Positions 33,012 to 43,774 of a stretch of DNA of 64,000 bases are shown piece by piece. Position 1 is the first letter of the stretch. Each line of letters begins with the position of its first letter. The translations under genes and the position numbers were made by a program. The notes below the pieces were generated by a model. The model saw only the letters and a program-made list of their open reading frames with translations. It was not told the origin of the DNA and searched no databases. The stretch covers positions 1 to 64,000 of the forward strand of contig NZ_FWXH01000010.1 in NCBI RefSeq assembly GCF_900176305.1. The letters run 5' to 3'. This DNA comes from Clostridium acidisoli DSM 12555 (GTDB lineage Bacteria; Bacillota; Clostridia; Clostridiales; Clostridiaceae).

Positions 33012-33460
33012 TTCGTAATATAAAGAGATTTCGAAGTAAAAGTGAAGGGTTTTAACGGATGCTGCGCACGTTAAAAGGTGAAGTGTTTACTGATAAATCA
33101 GTAAAGAATAAGGAAATTTTTCCTCCTACGTCAGAAAAATAATGAATTTAAATTTATATTTCTTTATATACAAAGACAACTCTACTATGTATTTTAACCG
33201 TAGGTTTTGTTTTTGGTCGTAGCCTTTAGTATTTATATAACAGTTTAATATGTTAATAAATACGTATTCATTAAAAATTGGCGACTTTCGGTGAAAAAAT
33301 AAGGTGCAAAATACTTTAGATTATAGATTCAAGTTCAAAGATTTTTCGCAGTATAGCGTAGAAAAATCATCCTTATCCTTTTCCCACGGAAAACGCTTCA
33401 CCTTTTCACAGCGAAGCATAGGTGAAAACCCTTAACCCGTACTTTGCAATATTTAATGAT
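33012..33460 (+). repeat. Dispersed intergenic element, copy C (subtype 2)
   Basis: About 450 bp. The left end TTCGTAATATAAAGAGATTTCG matches, inverted, the right end of the copy at 45242-45873. It is followed by GTGAAGGGTTTTAACG...CACGTTAAAAGGTGAAG, itself an inverted repeat. Core blocks (TTTTAACCGTAGGTTTTG, CGACTTTCGGTG, ATACTTTAGATTATA) are conserved, then AAGATTTTTCGCAG...GAAAAATCATCC and GGTGAAAACCCTTAACC. No credible ORF. Confidence 0.82.
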
Positions 33461-33526
33461 TAAGAAGAAACTTTAACATTAATCTATCAACCTATTTTAT
33501 ATGAGATATAAAGAGAGGAATTTAAA

Positions 33527-34549
33527 ATGGAAAAAGATATAAAAATATTAGCTATAGAAAGCAGTTGTGATGAAACTTCAGCAGCGGTAGTTATAAATGG
33601 AAGAAAAGTATTATCAAATGTGATTTCATCTCAAATTGCTATACATACTAAATTTGGTGGTGTGGTACCAGAAGTTGCATCTAGAAAACATATTGAAGCT
33701 ATAGCAACAGTAGTAAATGAAGCATTAATTGAAGCAAAACTTACATTTAATGATATAGATGCAATTGGAGTTACATATGGTCCAGGACTTGTAGGAGCCT
33801 TACTTGTAGGCGTTCAATATGCAAAAGGGCTTTCATATGCACTAGGAAAACCATTAATTAGAGTTAACCATATTGAGGGACATATAAGTGCAAATTTTAT
33901 TCAGCATAAAGATTTAAAACCACCATTTCTTTGTTTAGTAGTTTCAGGAGGACATACATTTATAGTATATGTAAAAGACTACGGAGAATTTGAAGTGATG
34001 GGTCAAACAAGGGACGATGCTGCTGGTGAAGCTTATGATAAAGTAGCTAGGGCAATAGGACTTGGATATCCTGGCGGACCTAAGATTGATAAACTTGCAA
34101 AGGAAGGGAATGAAAATGCAATAAAATTTCCTAGAGCAAATTTTCATGAGGAATCATTGGATTTCTCGTTTAGTGGAGTAAAGTCTGCAGTATTAAATTA
34201 TTTGAACAAGATGGAAATGAAAAATGAAGAGATAAACAAGGCAGATGTGGCAGCATCATTTCAAAAAGCAGTAGTAGATTTTTTAGTTTCTAATGCCATA
34301 AAAGCTTGTAAAATAAAAAAGGTTGATAAAATAGCAGTTGCAGGAGGAGTAGCTTCAAATTCTTTTCTAAGAAAAACACTGCAAGAGGAAGGAAGTATAA
34401 ATAATATAGCAGTTTTATTTCCTGAACCTATATTGTGCACAGATAATGCAGCTATGATTGGAAGTGCTGCATATTTTGAATATTTAAAAGGAACAGAAGC
34501 ACCTCTTGATTTCAATGCAATTCCAAATCTTAAACTTGGAGAAAGATAA
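33527..34549 (+). CDS. tsaD: tRNA N6-adenosine threonylcarbamoyltransferase
   Basis: 340 residues. It transfers the threonylcarbamoyl group to A37 of ANN-decoding tRNAs (t6A), with TsaB and TsaE. The opening [12 protein letters not shown], metal-binding H115-x3-H119 (NHIEGH), [15 protein letters not shown] and the closing [10 protein letters not shown] block are all typical. GAGAGGA before ATG. tsaB and tsaE are not adjacent. Confidence 0.97.
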   Translation: MEKDIKILAIESSCDETSAAVVINGRKVLSNVISSQIAIHTKFGGVVPEVASRKHIEAIATVVNEALIEAKLTFNDIDAIGVTYGPGLVGALLVGVQYAKGLSYALGKPLIRVNHIEGHISANFIQHKDLKPPFLCLVVSGGHTFIVYVKDYGEFEVMGQTRDDAAGEAYDKVARAIGLGYPGGPKIDKLAKEGNENAIKFPRANFHEESLDFSFSGVKSAVLNYLNKMEMKNEEINKADVAASFQKAVVDFLVSNAIKACKIKKVDKIAVAGGVASNSFLRKTLQEEGSINNIAVLFPEPILCTDNAAMIGSAAYFEYLKGTEAPLDFNAIPNLKLGER

Positions 34550-34561
34550 AAAAATACAACT

Positions 34562-34604
34562 AAATTACTAAATAATTAAAAAAATTAAATTTATTTAGTG
34601 ATTT
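34562..34604 (+). terminator. Probable terminator after tsaD
   Basis: AAATTACTAAATAATT pairs with AATTTATTTAGTGATTT with small irregularities. The following T-tract is poor. Confidence 0.5.
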
Positions 34605-34716
34605 AGGTGTATATTTTTTATGCCTCTATTGTAATTTTATGTAAACTATACTACAATATGTAATAGAGATGCAGTTATAAATTATACTAAGTTATAGATG
34701 AAGGAGGATTAATCAT

Positions 34717-35400
34717 ATGTTTACTGGTATAAATATAGAAAGAAATTCATTAAATAAAAACATTAGACTAGAAAAAACATATAATTTAATTAAAAACAAA
34801 TTTAGTATTATAATATTTTGTCTACTTATTATGTTCATTGCCTTTAGTTTAATATTATACAATAAACAGATCGTAAATTTAAATTCAAAAGATGTTTCAA
34901 CTTTAGGCACATTGTATATGAATAGTATAATTATAGGGATTTTTGTAGGTATGTTTACTTCTCTTTTTGTAATTTTTTGGTATGAACAAAAAATTAGACA
35001 ATATAAACACGACGATTCAATAAAAAGCTATGCAAGAATTTTTAGAGCTGATATCGAAAGGAGTAAAAAACTATTTAAAAATAAAAGATTTGAATTAGTT
35101 AAAATAAGTAATGTAACTATTATGAAAAATTGGCTTCAATGTTTTGGATATATATCTTCAGAGCTAAGTATAGAAGAAATACATGAGCTTGTAGACTATT
35201 ATGCTAGAATAGACAAGCTTATCGATTATGAAAATAGAATAAACGGTCATTTAGAAAAAATGCAATGTTTTACACTCAAAACCTATCCATATATGAAAGA
35301 ATATAAAGAATTAATTGCAATGTTTAGTTTTGAAATAAACAATTTATTTAAGGTAAAAATTGGAAAGTTAGCTTTAAAGTTAAATCATTTATCTAAATAA
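34717..35400 (+). CDS. Hypothetical protein with two membrane helices
   Basis: 227 residues, unrecognised. Membrane helices at ~27-47 and ~68-92 are followed by a ~135-residue cytoplasmic helical domain rich in Lys/Glu with regularly spaced Tyr/Leu. AAGGAGGA before ATG. It precedes the orphan kinase gene by ~96 bases in the same direction. It might be an accessory protein, but nothing in the sequence proves that. Confidence 0.7.
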   Translation: MFTGINIERNSLNKNIRLEKTYNLIKNKFSIIIFCLLIMFIAFSLILYNKQIVNLNSKDVSTLGTLYMNSIIIGIFVGMFTSLFVIFWYEQKIRQYKHDDSIKSYARIFRADIERSKKLFKNKRFELVKISNVTIMKNWLQCFGYISSELSIEEIHELVDYYARIDKLIDYENRINGHLEKMQCFTLKTYPYMKEYKELIAMFSFEINNLFKVKIGKLALKLNHLSK

Positions 35401-35496
35401 GGCTAAGGCTATAAAATCATATAGTTACTTTGATGAATTTTACATAAAATTATTGTATAATTAAATAAATATACATATGAAGCAAAGAGGGAAAAA

Positions 35497-37335
35497 ATGG
35501 AGAATAAACAGAGTGATAAGTTTAAAATAAAAAGTTTAAATAGAGAGATAATAGTCGTATTGATATTTTTGTTATTAATATTAATTATAACTAGAGCTAA
35601 TTTAATGATACTTCATAATTTCGTGGATATTGTATGTACTATATATGCATATAATATAGTTGCAATTATAACAAAAAGAAATAAAAATATAAGTAAGACT
35701 TTATTTTCTATAGTTGCAATTATATATACAGTGTTTGCTTTAATTGGATTAATTAACTTGATAGATAATAATATTATAAATATATCAATATATCCATTTG
35801 CCAATGAATTAAAAAAGAATGTTGAGTTTATTGGTCAATATGGAGGTTATATATTTTCATTGTTCTTATTAGTCCTATTTTTAGCCACAAATAAATTTGA
35901 AGAGTCTGATAATAGAAAATTGCATATAATAATTCTAATTAATACTGTAAATATGATTTCAGCAGAAGTGTGGTTATATCTTAATTATAATAAATACACA
36001 CCAATAAATATATTTACAAATGTAATTTTGCTTTTGACATATTATAAGATTTATAATATGTTAGTGGATTTTGGTATAGAAAAACCGTATGGAAGTTTAT
36101 GTGAAGATGTAAATAATTTAAATAAGGAGCTAATAAGTAAAAATATTGAACTTAAAGAAAGTATACAGAGATACAAAACTGTTATAGATTTGACACCAAA
36201 TTCTATTATTATAAGTGAAAATGGAAAGTGCATTTTTGCAAACAATTCAGCATTAACTATACTTAAGGCAAAAAATGTTGAAGAAGTTATCGGAAAGGAA
36301 TTTTTAGATTTTATACATAATGATAATCGTGAGGTTGTAAAAGAAAGAATAAAAGCAACAAAAGAAAGTGGAACTATATGTCCATTTATAGAACAGAAAT
36401 ATGTTGCACTAGATGGGACCATTACATATGTGAAAGCTACTGGTACTTCCATTCCATATGATAGTAATATAATAATTTCTATTGCTAGGGATATAACAGA
36501 GAGTAAAAAAGCAGAAAAAAGCGAGAAACGTTTAGAAGAAGCGTTACAATATGATAAGTTAAGAAAAGATTTTTTTGCTAATTTATCCCATGAACTTAGG
36601 ACTCCGTTGAATGTTATATTTACTGCTGTTCAAATGTTACAAATCAAACTTAGACAAATTGAACATGCAGATGAAAGTATTATCAAGTACATAACCATGA
36701 CAGAACAAAATTGCTACAGACTTTTAAAGATAATAAATAATCTAATTGATATAACAAAGATAGATTCAGGATATTTTAATGTAAATATGGAGAACTTTGA
36801 TATAGTGAGGTTAGTGGAGGACACCACACTCTCCATAGCAGAATACATAGAAAGTAAAAAAATAGAGTTGATTTTTGATACAGATATTGAAGAAAAAATT
36901 ATTGCATGTGATGAAGAAAAAATAAGTAGGGTTATTATAAATTTATTGTCTAATGCTGTTAAATTTACAAAACCAGGTGGTAAGATAATGGTTAATGTTT
37001 ATGATAAAGGAGAAGACATAATTATTAGAGTTAAAGACACAGGGGTAGGCATTACAAAGTCAATGCATAAAATAATTTTTGAAAGGTTTACACAGGTAAA
37101 TAAAAATTTGGCTAGAGATTTTCAAGGTAGTGGGATAGGCCTTTCTATTGTAAAAGCATTAGTAGATATGCATAATGGTGAAGTATGGGTTGAAAGTGAA
37201 GTTGGAAATGGAAGCAGTTTCTTTATAAAACTTCCAGCAGTTAAAGTTGAGGATGGAAAACCTGTGCGAAATTATAACTTTGTTAAAGATCAGAAAAATG
37301 TTGTTAATATAGAATTCTCAGATATAATAAAATAA
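35497..37335 (+). CDS. PAS-containing sensor histidine kinase without adjacent regulator
   Basis: 612 residues. The N-terminal ~200 residues hold six or seven membrane helices, like the MASE-type sensor domains. A PAS domain (~225-340, TVIDLTPNSIIISE) follows, then HisKA with H365 in ANLSHELRTP and an ATPase domain with N box INLLSNAVKFT, DTGVGI and GIGLSIVKAL. The conserved block FERFTQVNKNLARDFQGSG is typical of clostridial orphan kinases, some of which phosphorylate Spo0A. No response regulator is next to it. Confidence 0.9.
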   Translation: MENKQSDKFKIKSLNREIIVVLIFLLLILIITRANLMILHNFVDIVCTIYAYNIVAIITKRNKNISKTLFSIVAIIYTVFALIGLINLIDNNIINISIYPFANELKKNVEFIGQYGGYIFSLFLLVLFLATNKFEESDNRKLHIIILINTVNMISAEVWLYLNYNKYTPINIFTNVILLLTYYKIYNMLVDFGIEKPYGSLCEDVNNLNKELISKNIELKESIQRYKTVIDLTPNSIIISENGKCIFANNSALTILKAKNVEEVIGKEFLDFIHNDNREVVKERIKATKESGTICPFIEQKYVALDGTITYVKATGTSIPYDSNIIISIARDITESKKAEKSEKRLEEALQYDKLRKDFFANLSHELRTPLNVIFTAVQMLQIKLRQIEHADESIIKYITMTEQNCYRLLKIINNLIDITKIDSGYFNVNMENFDIVRLVEDTTLSIAEYIESKKIELIFDTDIEEKIIACDEEKISRVIINLLSNAVKFTKPGGKIMVNVYDKGEDIIIRVKDTGVGITKSMHKIIFERFTQVNKNLARDFQGSGIGLSIVKALVDMHNGEVWVESEVGNGSSFFIKLPAVKVEDGKPVRNYNFVKDQKNVVNIEFSDIIK

Positions 37336-37347
37336 ATTTACATTTTT

Positions 37348-37408
37348 AAAAAAGGATTAAGGTTTTAGCCTAGGTTACAAGGTAAGAAATCTTAATCCTT
37401 TTTTATTT
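37348..37408 (+). terminator. Rho-independent terminator
   Basis: AAAAAAGGATTAAG and CTTAATCCTTTTTT form a 14-bp stem around a ~30-base loop, followed by ATTTT. It separates the kinase gene from the his operon. Confidence 0.85.
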
Positions 37409-37423
37409 TATAATAAATTGATA

Positions 37424-37452
37424 TTGACAGGGCTTAATTTTACTGTTAAGAT
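37424..37452 (+). promoter_or_regulatory. Sigma-A promoter of the his operon
   Basis: TTGACA (37424-37429), a 17-base spacer and TAAGAT (37447-37452). The transcript leader is only ~50 bases, so there is no room for a T-box. CTTAA-N8-TTAAG (37433-37450) overlaps the promoter and could be a repressor site. Confidence 0.75.
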
Positions 37453-37507
37453 TTTAGTATGATAAAGTGATAAATTAATAAAGCAAAATTGCAATGGGGG
37501 ATTCTAA

Positions 37508-38746
37508 ATGGAAGGCTTAAACAAATATATACCTGAAGGCACAAGAGATATACTTTTTAACGAATGTTATTCGAAAATTGAAATAGAAAATTTACTTAGA
37601 GATGTATACAAAAATTATGGCTATCATGAAATTATCTCTCCTACCTTAGAATTTTATGATGTTTTTAATATGAATAATCAGCCAATAAATCAAGAAAAGA
37701 TGTATAAATTATTTGATAATAGAGGAAGAATACTTGTTTTAAGGGCTGATATGACAACACCTATAGCAAGGATAGCAGCTACAAAGATAAAAAAAGGCAT
37801 GTTTCCAATGAAGTTATGTTACAGCCAAAATATATTTCGTGTAAATGAAATATTAAATGGAAAACTAAATGAATTTACTCAATCAGGTGTTGAAATTATT
37901 GGAGTAGAAGGCATAAGAGGAGATATAGAGGCAATATATACTGGAATAGAAGCATTAAAGAAAACAGGCCTTGAAAATTTTAAAATTGAAATTGGGGATT
38001 CAAGATTTTTTAAAGAGCTTACAGAAAACATAGAGATAGATGACTTAAAAAAAGAGACATTAAGGTTACTTATCCAAAACAAAAATATATCAGCCTTAAA
38101 AGAATTTTTAAATGATAATAAAGAGAATATAGATAAAAATATTAGTATTGTTCTAGAGAGACTTCCAGAACTTTTTGGAGGAAAGGAAGTTATAAATGAA
38201 ACTATAGAGCTTTTAGACAATGCAGATAACATTACATCACTTAAAAGCATTGCGGATGTCTATGAAGTAATGGACAAATTGGGGCTCAGCAAATATATAG
38301 CTATTGATCTTGGAATGGTGCAACATCTAAATTATTATTCAGGATTAATTTTTAGAGGATATTGCATGGAGGTTGGGGATAGCATATTAAGTGGCGGAAG
38401 ATATGATAAGCTGATAGAAAACTTTGGGACAGGACTCCCAGCCACAGGATTTGCCATAAATGTTGATATTGTGCTTGAGGCACTTAGAGTTCAAGATAAG
38501 ATAAAAAGAGATAAATATGTAGAGAAGGTTGTATTTTGCACATCTGAAAATTTAGATAAAGGATATACCTTACTAAAAGCTATTAATTCCAGTGGAATTA
38601 AGGCGGAAATTGCACTATTTGATAATGAAAATAAGGCATTAGAGTATTGTAGCAAAATTAATTGTAGCTGTCTCATAAATATAACTGACAAAACGGAATA
38701 TAAACTTATAGATAATGAGTGGTTAAAAACAGAATATAAATTTTAG
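37508..38746 (+). CDS. hisZ: ATP phosphoribosyltransferase regulatory subunit
   Basis: 412 residues, a catalytically inactive class II histidyl-tRNA synthetase homologue that completes short-form HisG. It shows LRADMTTPIARIAA, CYSQNIFR, GVEIIG and SGGRYDKLIENFG (synthetase motifs 2 and 3 remnants). The TGAPAF-like tRNA/His activation features are not kept. GGGGG before ATG. First gene of hisZGDBHACFIE; its presence fits the short HisG that follows. Confidence 0.95.
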   Translation: MEGLNKYIPEGTRDILFNECYSKIEIENLLRDVYKNYGYHEIISPTLEFYDVFNMNNQPINQEKMYKLFDNRGRILVLRADMTTPIARIAATKIKKGMFPMKLCYSQNIFRVNEILNGKLNEFTQSGVEIIGVEGIRGDIEAIYTGIEALKKTGLENFKIEIGDSRFFKELTENIEIDDLKKETLRLLIQNKNISALKEFLNDNKENIDKNISIVLERLPELFGGKEVINETIELLDNADNITSLKSIADVYEVMDKLGLSKYIAIDLGMVQHLNYYSGLIFRGYCMEVGDSILSGGRYDKLIENFGTGLPATGFAINVDIVLEALRVQDKIKRDKYVEKVVFCTSENLDKGYTLLKAINSSGIKAEIALFDNENKALEYCSKINCSCLINITDKTEYKLIDNEWLKTEYKF

Positions 38747-38765
38747 AAATGGAGAGCTTGTTATT

Positions 38766-39410
38766 ATGGAATGTATAAAACCTTTAAGAATAGCACTTAC
38801 AAAAGGCAGACTTGAAAAATTTTCTATAGATATATTTGAAAAGATAGGAATAGACACTGAGGAACTTAAAAATAAAGGAAGAAGGTTAGTACTTTCAGAT
38901 AAAAAAAACAATATTCAATTTGTATTAGTTAAGGCTGTAGATGTATTGACTTATGTAGAACATGGAGCAGCTGATATTGGAATAGTCGGGAAGGACACTT
39001 TAATGGAAGAGGGAATAGATTTTTATGAAGTTGTAGATTTAAAGGTTGGTAAATGCAAATTTGCATTAGCCTCCATTCCCAGTTTTAATCTAAATAAAGG
39101 TTATAACAGAAAAAAAATTGCATCAAAATATCCAAGGGTTACAAGAGAATATTTTAGAAAACTTGGTATAGATGTAGAGATAATCAAGATAGAAGGATCT
39201 GTAGAGCTTGCACCAATATTAGGACTTTCTGATGCAATAGTGGATATAGTTGAAACGGGAACTACTTTAAAGGAAAATGGACTAATTGTGTTTGATGAAA
39301 TATGCGATATCAGTGCAAGGATGATTGTAAATAGAGCTAGTATGAAGATGAGAATTAATGAAATAAAAAAATTAATAAGTGATGTTCAAGAAGTAGTTAA
39401 CAGGGGGTAG
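38766..39410 (+). CDS. hisG: ATP phosphoribosyltransferase, short form
   Basis: 214 residues. Catalyses the first step of histidine synthesis, ATP plus PRPP to phosphoribosyl-ATP. It is the short HisG that lacks the C-terminal regulatory ACT-like domain and needs HisZ. Visible motifs are [19 protein letters not shown] and the PRPP loop [13 protein letters not shown]. Lies 19 bases after hisZ. Confidence 0.96.
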   Translation: MECIKPLRIALTKGRLEKFSIDIFEKIGIDTEELKNKGRRLVLSDKKNNIQFVLVKAVDVLTYVEHGAADIGIVGKDTLMEEGIDFYEVVDLKVGKCKFALASIPSFNLNKGYNRKKIASKYPRVTREYFRKLGIDVEIIKIEGSVELAPILGLSDAIVDIVETGTTLKENGLIVFDEICDISARMIVNRASMKMRINEIKKLISDVQEVVNRG

Positions 39411-39414
39411 AAAG

Positions 39415-40698
39415 GTGATAGACATATTAAAAGCCAGCTCTAAAGAAGCTGAAAAATATTTTGAAAATTTAAAGAAGAGAGCAGGAAGTATTCAGCAGGA
39501 TGTAGAAAAAGCTGTTTTGGAAATACTTAAAAATGTTAAGGAAAACAAAGATAAGGCCGTTTTAGATTATACAAGAAAATTTGATTGTAAGACAATAGAA
39601 AGTCTTATAGTAACAAAGGAAGAAATAAAAGGTGCATATGAAAAGGTTGATGACGAATTTATAGAAGCTTTAAAACTTGCAAAGTCAAATATCATTGAAT
39701 TTCATGAGAAACAAAAAAATAAAGCTTGGATAATGACAAAGGATAATGGCGTGGTTATGGGACAATTAGTTAGAGGATTAGAACGAGTTGGAATTTATGT
39801 TCCAGGGGGAACTGCAGCTTATCCTTCATCTGTACTTATGAATGCAATACCTGCAAAGGTTGCAAAAGTGGAAAAAATAGTTATGGTTACACCTCCAGGA
39901 AAAGATGGAAATATAAATCCTGTAATACTTGTTGCAGCTGATATAGCAGGTGTTGATGAAATATACAAAGTTGGTGGAGCACAGGCCATAGCAGCACTTG
40001 CTTATGGAACGGAAACAATTAAAAAAGTAGACAAAATAGTTGGACCTGGAAATATATTTGTTGCTATAGCTAAAAAAAATGTTTATGGGTTAGTGGATAT
40101 AGATATGATAGCTGGACCAAGTGAAATATTAGTTTTAGCTGATGAAACTGGAGATGCAAAATTTATAGCAGCTGATTTAATGTCTCAAGCAGAGCATGAC
40201 AAACTGGCATCAGCAATTTTAGTAACAACATCCAAGGAATTAGCTACAAAAGTGCAAGATGAAATAGAAGAGCAAATTAAAAGCTTAAGTAGAAAAGAAA
40301 TAATAGAAGAGTCACTTAAGAATTTTGGAATGATATTTGTAGTTGATAGTTTGGAAGAAGGTATAAAACTTGCTAATGATATTGCTCCAGAGCATTTCGA
40401 ACTTATAGCAAAAGATCCATTTTTACACCTTGGAAAGATAAAAAATGCAGGTTCAATATTTTTAGGTAGCTATTCACCAGAACCATTAGGAGATTATATG
40501 GCTGGTCCTAATCATGTACTACCAACTAGTGGAAGTGCAAGATTCTTCTCGCCACTGTCTGTAGAGACATTTATTAAAAAATCAAGTTACATTTATTATA
40601 GTGAAGCAGCACTTAAGGATGTAAAAGATAAGATTATAAAAATAGCAGATGAAGAAGGCTTAACAGCTCACGCAAATTCTATAAAGGTAAGATTTTAG
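39415..40698 (+). CDS. hisD: Histidinol dehydrogenase
   Basis: 427 residues. Zn/NAD enzyme oxidising histidinol to histidine in two steps. GVYVPGG-like [28 protein letters not shown], the metal- and substrate-binding [12 protein letters not shown], and the catalytic APEHFEL are present. GTG start, only 4 bases after hisG, with GGGGGT upstream. Confidence 0.96.
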   Translation: MIDILKASSKEAEKYFENLKKRAGSIQQDVEKAVLEILKNVKENKDKAVLDYTRKFDCKTIESLIVTKEEIKGAYEKVDDEFIEALKLAKSNIIEFHEKQKNKAWIMTKDNGVVMGQLVRGLERVGIYVPGGTAAYPSSVLMNAIPAKVAKVEKIVMVTPPGKDGNINPVILVAADIAGVDEIYKVGGAQAIAALAYGTETIKKVDKIVGPGNIFVAIAKKNVYGLVDIDMIAGPSEILVLADETGDAKFIAADLMSQAEHDKLASAILVTTSKELATKVQDEIEEQIKSLSRKEIIEESLKNFGMIFVVDSLEEGIKLANDIAPEHFELIAKDPFLHLGKIKNAGSIFLGSYSPEPLGDYMAGPNHVLPTSGSARFFSPLSVETFIKKSSYIYYSEAALKDVKDKIIKIADEEGLTAHANSIKVRF

Positions 40699-40711
40699 GG
40701 TGGTGATATAA

Positions 40712-41302
40712 GTGGTAAAAAGAGAAGCGGAAGTAAAGAGAGATACTTTTGAAACACAAATTGAAATAAGTTTAGACCTTGATGGTGAGGGAAATGCTGA
40801 AATACAAACTGGAGTGGGTTTTTTTGACCACATGCTTATTCTCTTTACAAAACATGGATTATTAAATTTAAAGTTAAAAGCAAGTGGAGATTTATATGTT
40901 GATTCTCATCATTTAGTTGAAGATGTGGGAATTGTTCTAGGAAAATGTATAAAGGAAGCTTTAGGAGATAAAAAAGGAATAAAGAGATATGGAACTTCAT
41001 ACGTTCCAATGGATGAAAGTTTAGAACTTGTTTCTATGGATATAAGTGGAAGACCATTTTTAGTATTTGAAGGAAATTTTAACACTGAAAAATTAGGAAA
41101 TTTTGAAACGGAAATGGTAGAGGAATTTTTTAGGGCTGTAGCCTTCAATGCTGGAATTACCATTCATGCAAAAGCTTTGTATGGAAAAAATACACATCAC
41201 ATGATAGAAGGACTTTTTAAGGCGTTAGGAAGAGCGTTAAGCGAAGCAATACAAATAGATTCTAGAATTAAAGGGGTAATGTCTACCAAGGGAAGTCTTT
41301 AG
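40712..41302 (+). CDS. hisB: Imidazoleglycerol-phosphate dehydratase
   Basis: 196 residues, the monofunctional dehydratase; no histidinol-phosphatase domain is fused. The duplicated metal motifs [18 protein letters not shown] and [14 protein letters not shown] are clear. GTG start with GGTGG upstream. The pathway's histidinol-phosphatase must be encoded elsewhere. Confidence 0.96.
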   Translation: MVKREAEVKRDTFETQIEISLDLDGEGNAEIQTGVGFFDHMLILFTKHGLLNLKLKASGDLYVDSHHLVEDVGIVLGKCIKEALGDKKGIKRYGTSYVPMDESLELVSMDISGRPFLVFEGNFNTEKLGNFETEMVEEFFRAVAFNAGITIHAKALYGKNTHHMIEGLFKALGRALSEAIQIDSRIKGVMSTKGSL

Positions 41303-41343
41303 GGGTGTTTTTTGATTAATTTTTTTTAGGTGAGGTGATTGTT

Positions 41344-41970
41344 TTGGAAAATAAAAAAATTGCTATTATAGATTATGGAATGGGTAATTTGAGAAGTGTG
41401 CAAAAAGCCTTTGAATCTTTTGGAGCAACATGTAGTATAACCTCTGATTCAAAAGAGATTTTGAGTAGTAGTGGTGTCATACTCCCTGGAGTTGGAGCTT
41501 TTCCAGACGCCATGGAAAGTATAAAAAAATTAGGCTTTGATGTTGCACTTAAAAAAGCAGTGGATAAAAAGACACCGATACTCGGAATATGTCTTGGCAT
41601 GCAATTACTATTTGATAGTAGCAGTGAGATTAGAGATACAAAAGGGCTTGGCCTTATAAAAGGAAATATAAAAAAGTTTGAAGTGGATTTAAAAATACCT
41701 CATATGGGTTGGAATAATTTAAATATAATTAAAGAAAATGAACTTTTAGAAGGCGTAAAAAACAATAGTTATGTATACTTTGTACATTCTTATTATGCAA
41801 AGCTAAATGAACAAAACTTAAATGCTGATACGGTTTATGGAATAAAAGTGCCTGCAGTCGTAAGTAGCAGCAATGTGTTTGGAACTCAATTCCATCCAGA
41901 AAAAAGTGGAGAACCAGGAATTCAAATGCTTAAAAATTTCTGGAATTTATCAGTGGAGGAGAGAGATTAA
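41344..41970 (+). CDS. hisH: Imidazole glycerol phosphate synthase, glutaminase subunit
   Basis: 208 residues. Class I glutamine amidotransferase that feeds ammonia to HisF. The nucleophile Cys is in [10 protein letters not shown] and the His/Glu pair in FHPEKSG. I place the start at TTG 41344, after AGGTGAGG; a GTG at 41335 would overlap that site. The stop overlaps the hisA start (TAATG). Confidence 0.95.
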   Translation: MENKKIAIIDYGMGNLRSVQKAFESFGATCSITSDSKEILSSSGVILPGVGAFPDAMESIKKLGFDVALKKAVDKKTPILGICLGMQLLFDSSSEIRDTKGLGLIKGNIKKFEVDLKIPHMGWNNLNIIKENELLEGVKNNSYVYFVHSYYAKLNEQNLNADTVYGIKVPAVVSSSNVFGTQFHPEKSGEPGIQMLKNFWNLSVEERD

Positions 41971-42683
41971 TGATTATATTACCTGCGATGGATATTAGGG
42001 ATGGTAAATGTGTAAGATTATATCAAGGAAAATTTGATGCTTTAGAAGTGGTTGGAGAAAATCCACTAAAGGTAGCCACTTCTTTTAAGGAAGCCGGGGC
42101 GGAATACATACATATAGTAGATCTTGATGGTGCATTAAATGGTGAAGTGAAGAATTTAAATATAATCTTAAGGGTAATAAAAGAAATAGGTATTCCAGTG
42201 GAGCTTGGCGGTGGAATTAGGGACATAAAAACGGTTGATGCACTTATTGAGGCGGGATTATCTAGAGTTATATTGGGAACATCAGCTTTGAAAGATAAGA
42301 AATTTATACAGGAAGTTGTTTTTAAATATGGCGAAAAAATAGCTGTAGGAATAGATGCAAAAGATGAAAAAGTTGCAGTAAATGGATGGATAGATGTCAG
42401 TGATGTAAACTATATTGATTTTGCAAAAGAAATTGAAAAAATAGGTGTAAAAACAATTATATTTACGGATATAAGCAAGGATGGTACATTAACTGGTCCA
42501 AATCTTAAGCAATTAAAAGCTATTAGTCATAGTGTGAATTGTAACATAATAGCCTCTGGTGGAATAAAAGAGTTAGATGATTTAAAAACAATAAATAATA
42601 TGGGGCTTTATGGGACTATAGTTGGTAAAGCAATTTATTCAGGAAATATTAATTTAAAAGAAGCTATAAGTGAATGCAAATAA
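41970..42683 (+). CDS. hisA: Phosphoribosylformimino-AICAR-P isomerase (ProFAR isomerase)
   Basis: 237 residues, (beta/alpha)8 barrel. The catalytic Asp of strand 1 is in [13 protein letters not shown] and the second in [14 protein letters not shown]. Phosphate-binding GGGI and IASGGI loops are present. It overlaps hisH by one base. Confidence 0.96.
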   Translation: MIILPAMDIRDGKCVRLYQGKFDALEVVGENPLKVATSFKEAGAEYIHIVDLDGALNGEVKNLNIILRVIKEIGIPVELGGGIRDIKTVDALIEAGLSRVILGTSALKDKKFIQEVVFKYGEKIAVGIDAKDEKVAVNGWIDVSDVNYIDFAKEIEKIGVKTIIFTDISKDGTLTGPNLKQLKAISHSVNCNIIASGGIKELDDLKTINNMGLYGTIVGKAIYSGNINLKEAISECK

Positions 42684-42703
42684 AGAGTATATGGAGGAAA
42701 AAT

Positions 42704-43759
42704 ATGAGTAAGTATTGGAATGAATTAACTAAAAAAATAGAACCTTATGTTGCTGGAGAACAGCCAAAAGATAAAAAATATATAAAATTAAATACTAATG
42801 AAAATCCATATCCTCCTTCACCGAAGGTATTAAAGGCAATAAGTGATGCAAACAACTCTGATTTAAGATTATATCCAGATCCTGATTGTGATAAGTTGCG
42901 TGAAACAGTTGCAAATTACTACGATTTAAATAAAAATCAAGTATTTGTTGGAAATGGTTCAGATGAGGTATTAGCATTTTCCTTTTTAACTTTTTTTAGT
43001 AGTGATAAAGAAATAGTTTATCCAGATATAAGTTATAGTTTTTATCCTGTATATGCTGGGTTATATGGATTAAAAGCAAGGCTATCAGCACTTAAAGAAG
43101 ATTTTTCAATAGATGTAGAAGATTTTTTAAAAGAAAATGGTGGAGTTGTAATACCAAATCCCAATGCACCAACAGGCAAATATCTAGATATAAAAGCTAT
43201 AAAAAGAATTTTAGAATTTAACAATGAAAATGTAGTAATAATAGATGAGGCATATGTTGATTTTGGTGGTGAGTCCGTTGTAGGATTAATAAAAGATTAT
43301 CCGAATTTATTAGTAATACAAACACTTTCAAAATCAAGAGCATTAGCTGGAATGCGTATAGGTCTTGCCCTTGGGAGAGAGGAACTTATTGATGGTTTAA
43401 ATAGAATAAAAAATTCTTTTAATTCTTATACATCTGATAGAATAGCACAGGTAGCTGCAGTAGCAGCTTTTGAGGATGATGAGTACTTTAAAATTTGCTC
43501 AAATAAAATAATAAAAACAAGAGAAAAAGTAACTAAAAGACTTACTGAGATAGGGTTTAAAGTTATACCTTCAAAGGCAAATTTTATATTTGCAAGTCAT
43601 AGCAAAATGCTAGCAAAAGATATTTTTATAAAACTTAGAGAAAAAGGTGTACTTGTTAGATATTTTAACAAACCTAAAATAGACAACTATCTCAGAATAA
43701 GTATAGGTTCCAAAGAAGAGATGGATACTTTTTTAGAAAAAGTTGAAGAAATAATATAA
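42704..43759 (+). CDS. hisC: Histidinol-phosphate aminotransferase
   Basis: 351 residues, PLP fold type I. Substrate and cofactor motifs KLNTNENPYPPS, GNGSDEVL and IIDEAYVDF are present, with the Schiff-base Lys in QTLSKSRALAG. GGAGG before ATG 42704; the frame extends further upstream, but without a ribosome site. Confidence 0.96.
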   Translation: MSKYWNELTKKIEPYVAGEQPKDKKYIKLNTNENPYPPSPKVLKAISDANNSDLRLYPDPDCDKLRETVANYYDLNKNQVFVGNGSDEVLAFSFLTFFSSDKEIVYPDISYSFYPVYAGLYGLKARLSALKEDFSIDVEDFLKENGGVVIPNPNAPTGKYLDIKAIKRILEFNNENVVIIDEAYVDFGGESVVGLIKDYPNLLVIQTLSKSRALAGMRIGLALGREELIDGLNRIKNSFNSYTSDRIAQVAAVAAFEDDEYFKICSNKIIKTREKVTKRLTEIGFKVIPSKANFIFASHSKMLAKDIFIKLREKGVLVRYFNKPKIDNYLRISIGSKEEMDTFLEKVEEII

Positions 43760-43774
43760 TAAGGTGGTGAAAAA

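Noticed and set aside
37336-37507. His T-box leader before hisZ
   Set aside because: The distance from the clear promoter to the ATG is only ~55 bases and there is no GGTGGxACCGCGG motif.
37879-38250. Minus-strand frame opposite hisZ
   Set aside because: Shadow of the well-supported hisZ coding sequence; Ser/Leu/Ile-rich with no start signals.
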